A stretch of DNA of 64,000 nucleotides from Misgurnus anguillicaudatus (Eukaryota; Chordata; Actinopteri; Cypriniformes; Cobitidae), in the NCBI RefSeq assembly GCF_027580225.2, contig NC_073340.2, positions 21,398,001 through 21,462,000 of the forward strand. The letters run 5' to 3'. Made by a program: the position numbers and the translations under genes. Shown here piece by piece: positions 58,940 to 64,000 of the stretch (positions are counted from its first letter, which is position 1; each line of letters starts with the position of its first letter). The notes beneath the pieces were generated by a model. The model was not told where the DNA came from, ran no database searches, and saw only the letters and a list, made by a program, of their open reading frames with translations.

Positions 58940-59113
58940 AGCAGGATATAAGCAACTACATTTTCAGCTATACATTTGGCTGTGTGGTTTATCCAGTGTG
59001 ATTTACATTACATTCAAGGTATACATTTTCATCAGTATGTGTGTTCCCTAGCAATTAAACCCACACCATTTTGTGTTACTAACAAAATGTTTACCAGTTG
59101 AGCTACAGGAATT
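58940..59113 (-). repeat. tRNA-derived SINE
   Basis: On the minus strand: head 'cctgtagctcaactggtaaa', box B region 'tgtgggtttaattgc', then 'catactgatgaaaatgtata' and 'ccttgaatgtaatgtaaatc'. Same family as 13190-13345. Confidence 0.75.
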
Positions 59114-59367
59114 ATATCAGATCCTATAGTAGTTCTTTTATAATGCAGACATTTTATTTTGCCCCTGTATTATGAATTTTAGGGCAATTTTTGTCACTTT
59201 TTGAGGGTTTGAGCAGGTTGAGGTTGGAGTTTAAGCCAATTGGGAGACTTTATGCTATCAGCAATAAGCATCCAAAGTTTATATATCCCAATGTTCTACA
59301 GTGTTTACACTTCCTCTGCCCCCACTTGCATTGGCTTAGTTTTCCTTTTGAGTGCGTATCTAATTCA

Positions 59368-59905
59368 GGACACACTCACACTATCCAAACCAAACTGTGC
59401 CCCATCGTGATTGTCCCCTCTCCCTACTCCCCCAGAAGCACGCACTCACATTTTATCGATTGGAGTCCGGTCGCGCTTTCGTCATTAGGATGCGATTGTT
59501 TTGAACAAAGCAGGAAGTAAAGCACTCCCTTAACACTGGAACCCATCGTAGTGTCAAGTCTGTTTTTTATTCAGAGTCGTTTGGTGCACAATGACACACA
59601 GCCCTCTCACATGCCTATTATATTGCTAGTTGGTTTGTCGTGTGTGCAGCTCAGACTTTCCTGTAACCATTCAGACATTCATCAGAAGGTTTTTACAAAG
59701 GCAGATGAAGTTGAGTGGTCACGCAATTGATGCAATCACATTGCGCGTTACATGCCTGAGCCCAAGTGAACCACGCTCGAGCCCACCTCTGCAAGCCGGC
59801 CAAGGTGCGATTAACCAAACCAGGCCCAGGCACAGTACAGGGGGATAGCACTAGTCAAACGAACCAGACTGGCCCGGGCGAAGTTTGGATAGTGTGAGTG
59901 CGCCC
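59368..59905. mobile_element. Element with GCACTCACACTATCCAAAC ends
   Basis: The left 'ggacacactcacactatcca' opposes the right 'tggatagtgtgagtgcgccc', and aaac/gttt continues the match. The right end is followed by TTA and the left is preceded by TTC/A, so a TWA-type target is possible but not proven. No coding relic was recognised. Confidence 0.65.
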
Positions 59906-59909
59906 TTAG

Positions 59910-61281
59910 ACGTTTTTATGAGGTAAAAGACTCAAAGCTGATTTTGTGTATTGTAGAGCAGCATTTCATGACATTTCTTAATCTTTAGCACTATGCTGTC
60001 AGATAGGCTTTTTTAATTGGGAAAACTTGGATGCAGTGTGACCCAGGCCTATACCTATGGTCTGCTGTCTTCTTGCGAGACATTAAAACAAATACTGTGA
60101 ATTTGGAATTGCAGAGCAATAGTTCAAATGTCTCCAACATGTTTTACATTAGTATTGCTTGGCTACATCAGACTGTGTTTACCTACTTAAAATTTTTCTG
60201 TTAAATGTCATTCCTTTATTTTAATTCTTCCCTCTTTTAATCACTTTTCAGTTGCCTTTTCTCCCCACTGTCCGTTTAGCCCTTTCGGCATGCGGATTGT
60301 CAGTTCACACCCTCAGTGCTTGTGTAAGCCTGCCAAAATTCACTTCCCTCTTAAACCGACACAGTGTATTTTGGCCGCATTTTTGCAGTAGAGGCCCGAG
60401 CGTCAGGTTTCACCCTGTGGTTTTATTCGAATGACTAGCCACTGACAACAGTTTCGAGAGGAAAGATCTCGAGTGCTTGCGGTTCCAACTGTGATAGGAC
60501 GAGTGGGAGTTACAGTGTGTGTGTGTGTGAGTGGGTGGATAATGCGTACAGTAGAAGTGAGAGCTCTTTTGCACTTCATGTGTGCATGGGGAAAGGAACC
60601 CAACATTGCATCTTTCATCATACCTCCAAAAGAACGGAGCCCACATATGGTATGACTGATAGACATGAGGGGTAGGTTGTCTTTCTCCAAACTCTTTGTT
60701 TATTCAGCTGAGGGTGGCTGGACAGATATAGCTCTCTCCATAAAGGGCCTGGTTGCTCTTCTTTTGTTTTGGTGCCTTGGTGATGTAACACATCTTCCTT
60801 AGCTAAGGGAGTACCCTTAAAATGTAGTCATCTAAAGGCTGGTATAACACTTCAAGAAAAAATTAGTTTTTATGGTGATGTAAATGTTATCTGTTATCTG
60901 TGTGCGTGTAACATCACTGTAAACTATTGCCCAACCTAGTATTATCATTTTTAAACAGAAAGCTGAGTGGTTAAGATTGACTCAGCATCAGCTTACTAGT
61001 AAAGCTCAAAGCTTCCTCATGTAGCGCTAATGCAGAAGTGTTTGCAGGTCATCTCATATCCCAAAAAGATGCCGAGCTTGCAGCTAGGTCACTAAATGAA
61101 GCTAAGTCCCTTGTTTAGAGAGCAGCAATGGAGTTGCTTGGTGACGCCACGCTGTTTACATTATTTTTAGAATGGAGTCATGCAATGAAAATGAGGGTAG
61201 GAGTCATAATTGTGCTTCGTCAGGACAAGCGTTGGGGCTTAAGCAAACATTTGGCCAGAAAACAGTCCCCATTACAATATC

Positions 61282-61283
<2 letters not shown>
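59910..61283. other. Noncoding stretch
   Basis: Includes a short GT run near 60514-60529. No exon, SINE or MITE recognised. Confidence 0.4.

Positions 61284-61319
<36 letters not shown>
61284..61319. repeat. (GT)n microsatellite
   Basis: About 18 GT units followed by gcatgcgtacgtgcgtgcat. Confidence 0.95.
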
Positions 61320-61322
<3 letters not shown>

Positions 61323-61490
61323 ATGCGTACGTGCGTGCATGCATGTGTGTTCCATGCTGGCATAATGAGTCGGCATGGTCTAATTTTGAGCTGCATGCAA
61401 AAAAGTATAAATATCGTTTTTGGTCTAAATTGAGGATTTTATAACAGTAAGTAAATTAAGCCCTCGTCTAATGATCCCAATGCTCTAAAT

Positions 61491-61684
61491 CAGGGATGGG
61501 CAACTTCGGTCTTGGAGGGCCGGTGTCCTGCAGAGTTTAGCTCCAACTTGCCTCAACACACCTGCCTAAAAGTTACTAGTATGCCTAGTAAGACCTTAAT
61601 TGGCTGCTTCATGTGTGTTTAATCATGATTGGAGCTAAACTCTGCAGGACATCGGCCCTCCAGGACCGAAGTTGCCCATCCCTG
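61491..61684. mobile_element. hAT-type MITE with perfect 8-bp target duplication
   Basis: The element runs CAGGGATGGGCAACTTCGG to CCGAAGTTGCCCATCCCTG, with extended inverted ends ('tcctgcagagtttagctcca' opposed by 'ggagctaaactctgcaggac'). CTCTAAAT is duplicated exactly at 61483-61490 and 61685-61692. CAGGG ends plus an 8-bp duplication are diagnostic of the hAT superfamily. Confidence 0.92.
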
Positions 61685-61930
61685 CTCTAAATAGTCATTC
61701 AACTTTTAAAATAATCTTTATTTGTACTTTTCTGATAGGTAGCCTATCCTAAATACTTAATCTGGCATCGGCGGCATTTCCGATAGTAGTATCGGAATCG
61801 GAAACAACCTTAGTTGGGTATGATATGAATGCGCCTTCGTCATAATCCACTATCTATTAAACACGATTTTTTTAGTTCTGCTCCTGTGTAGAGCCCGTTT
61901 TATTCTGTTGATAATTTAAAGTCTTTTACT

Positions 61931-62925
61931 TAAACCCCATTCACACAGACCTTTGGTCCCAGAAAATACCCGTAAAATTGCCAGACAAGCGTCTGTGTGA
62001 ACACAAACTTGTCCCGTTAGTCTTCTGGGATCGTTGCCGGAAAGAGGACCTAGTCAGATACACGGATAACCCTCTGTGTGAACAAGAAGCCGACGGAATG
62101 CCGTAATGGGCGTGTCGTAGTGAAGACGCGCACATCACCACAAAAGTTATGGTTCAGCTCCTTAAAACGAGAGCTAACATGCATATAAACATTCACCACG
62201 AAAAATGTTGCAAACTATATTGACGCAGTTATCAGGAAATGATAAATGAGACGCATAAACAATGACGCACGTGCCGTAGTGAGGACGCGCGTGTCATGGC
62301 AACATGAAGTTGGTTCAACTCTTTAAAATAAGGGATTTACAACATTCATGACGAGAAATGTCAGCAAACTGGTCTGAAGCAGATATCAGGTAAGTTAGCT
62401 CATTACTTACTGCGTTGAAACGGAGATCATTCAGCAGCATAAAAGAATATCGCGTCACGTGCTCATTGAGCTATAATAAAGGAAAATACCCGCGCGTCAT
62501 CCCAACAAGATATATCGTTCAGCTCCTCAAAATGCGGGTTTTAAATGCATATAAACAATCACGATGAGAAATGTCTGAAAACTGTATTAAAGCAGAGATC
62601 AGGGAGCTCGTCAAATATCCACTCTGAAGCTGAGATCATTCACCAGCATTAGAACGGCGCGTCACGCGCTCCTTTATAATCTTATCATAAACAAAAATGC
62701 ACGCGAGTGGTTCTTAGAGAGAGAAATAATATATAATATGCAAACTTCAGATGCTGCGTAGAAGAGAGGGCGGGACTTTCAATAGGTCACGTGTCTATCC
62801 GGGACCATTAGATGCCGGGTATTCATGGCAGTGTGTATGAACAAAAAAACTAAGGATACCGTAAAAATCCCGGATGCCTTTCCTGTGTTTTACGTAATGT
62901 CTGTGTGAAAGGGCTCAAGTCAGTC
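61931..62925. mobile_element. Element with TTCACACAGAC ends and internal modules
   Basis: The left 'cattcacacagac' opposes the right 'gtctgtgtgaaagg'. 'gtctgtgtgaa' also recurs internally at 61990 and as 'ctctgtgtgaac' at 62072. Three diverged modules, each with 'ggttcagctc' or a variant (62151, 62312, 62516) followed by a cat-rich stretch and 'cagatatcagg' or a variant, fill the middle. No coding relic recognised. Confidence 0.65.
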
Positions 62926-63172
62926 CAAATGCAATAACACTTTTTTTTTAAGTTGCTTAAACTGCACTTTAAACCAGAGTAAGTTGTTTTAACAAACTTC
63001 CCTGATGCAGCTAGGCTTTTTACAGGAACAAACAGAAGTGCACATACACACTGATTCTATGTACAATCCATTGGTTTCCAGTCAAATTCAGAATTGATTT
63101 AAAAATGTAGTTTTTACTTTTAAAGTACTAAATGGACAGAAACCTATACATCACAGACCTTTCTACCCCTTA

Positions 63173-63965
63173 TGCTGAGTTTACACCAAATGCGTTTTGG
63201 GCGTCAAAATCGCGTCTACCGCGTCTAGTTTGCCGCTTGAACACTTTGAATGCATTCGCGCGTGTAGAGCGGAGTAGACGCGCGGAAAAAGCAAGCATTT
63301 AACGCGCGTCAGAGGCAAACTCCGCTTTTTGTTGGAGGGGCAAGTGCTATGCGGTTGTCTGTTTGCAAGATGACTGATGTTGATTGTGCATTTATCGAGA
63401 GAGTAACCAGTTTGTATTTGGTAACCTTATAGGGGAAAAATAAACGACGCAGGTCGATAAACGTCACGTGATTCAAAAGTGAAGTGTGTATAACAACGTA
63501 CCAGGTTGCCCAAAGTCCTTACTGACACTCTTCCAAGCGAGGTCCTTTTTATTCCTGTCTCCTCTATAGAAATAACAACTTGTGTCATATAGCTTCGAGT
63601 GACTGCTTGAGTGAGTGACTCCGGGCGGGGCTGCCACCACAGCAGCAAGCAGGCTCCTGATTGGTTAACGCGGCGTGAAATTCCGCCAATTTTCAAATTT
63701 TTCAACTCGGGCGCCAGCCGCAAATTCGCGTGAAGCGCAAAATGCACAAAAAAGCACTATTCGCGCGTACCGCGCACATCGCTCAATTCGCACCTTTCGC
63801 GCGAGCTTCAAGCGCGAATGAGGCGGAAACGCGTCTTCCGCTCCGCGTCAAACGCCTCTTCCGCGCCGCGGGACCTCCTGACGCGCGTCAACGCGTCTGC
63901 ACATTGACTTAACATTGAAATCACTCGCGCTTCACGTCTCTACCGCGGTTGGTGTAAACGCACCA
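63173..63965 (-). mobile_element. CpG-rich PIF/Harbinger-like element, copy 2
   Basis: Starts TGCTGAGTTTACACC and ends GGTGTAAACGCACCA, with TTA at 63170-63172 and again at 63966-63968: a clean 3-bp duplication. It is the reverse orientation of 42562-43350 and nearly collinear along its whole length, with scattered substitutions (many CG to TG/CA) and a few small indels. It contains the MADF relic at 63503-63595. Confidence 0.85.
63503..63595 (-). pseudogene. MADF-domain exon relic, copy 2
   Basis: Minus-strand reading gives 31 codons starting KLYDTS and continuing YRGDRNKKDLAWKSVSKDFGQP. It differs from copy 1 at three residues (K for E at the start, Y for N, K for Q). The KKDLAWKSVS core is closer to the usual MADF pattern than in copy 1. 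It is followed by g-gtacgt, a possible splice donor. No further MADF helices are present. Confidence 0.7.
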
Positions 63966-64000
63966 TTACTCTTCAACTCGCACTCTTCGTTCCACAGACC

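Noticed and set aside
63427..63747. 106-codon frame across the inverted CpG-rich element
   Set aside because: It is out of frame with the MADF relic, and the corresponding frame in the other copy has a stop, so it is not the functional reading.

Overview
The window reads as vertebrate nuclear DNA, most likely from a teleost and probably a cyprinid-type fish. It is AT-rich and packed with short DNA-transposon derivatives (MITEs and foldbacks), tRNA-derived SINEs and CA/GT microsatellites, with very little coding sequence. The one gene that can be read completely is a two-exon, minus-strand ZFP36-family gene at 29533-30877. Its N-terminus, tandem CCCH fingers and C-terminus fit zfp36l2. No bacterial, CRISPR or operon-like structure is present.

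Layout: 1-28.2 kb is gene-free and filled with mobile-element copies separated by repeat-poor stretches. zfp36l2 occupies about 28.25-31.1 kb: a 3' UTR of about 1.3 kb with three UAUUUAU elements, a main coding exon, a 211-bp intron and a short first coding exon. From 31 to 51 kb the DNA is again gene-free, with several layers of nested insertions. At 51.17-51.66 kb a CpG-rich block with five CCAAT/ATTGG boxes, a TATA-like motif and a consensus splice donor looks like the promoter and untranslated first exon of a second, plus-strand gene whose coding exons I cannot find. The rest, 51.7-64 kb, would be its first intron and contains more transposon copies.

The most informative structures are in the mobile fraction. 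Fourteen separate elements are bounded on both sides by TTAA, and most are foldbacks with long inverted arms. Two CpG-rich copies of one ~790-bp element lie 20 kb apart in opposite orientation (42562-43350 and 63173-63965), flanked by TTA or TNA. Each carries a relic of a MADF-domain exon, which together with the target site points to a PIF/Harbinger origin. Several loci show insertions two or three deep (358-1800, 22613-24219, 25625-26719, 38640-39624, 42244-43413, 54816-55367, 57134-58406), so relative insertion ages can be read directly.

zfp36l2 encodes an RNA-binding protein that recognises AU-rich elements and recruits the CCR4-NOT deadenylase. Its own 3' UTR carries good sites for this protein class, so feedback control of its mRNA is plausible. 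I found no convincing undescribed gene system. The findings are mainly about the transposon landscape, an unassigned promoter, and an unusual residue in the second zinc finger.
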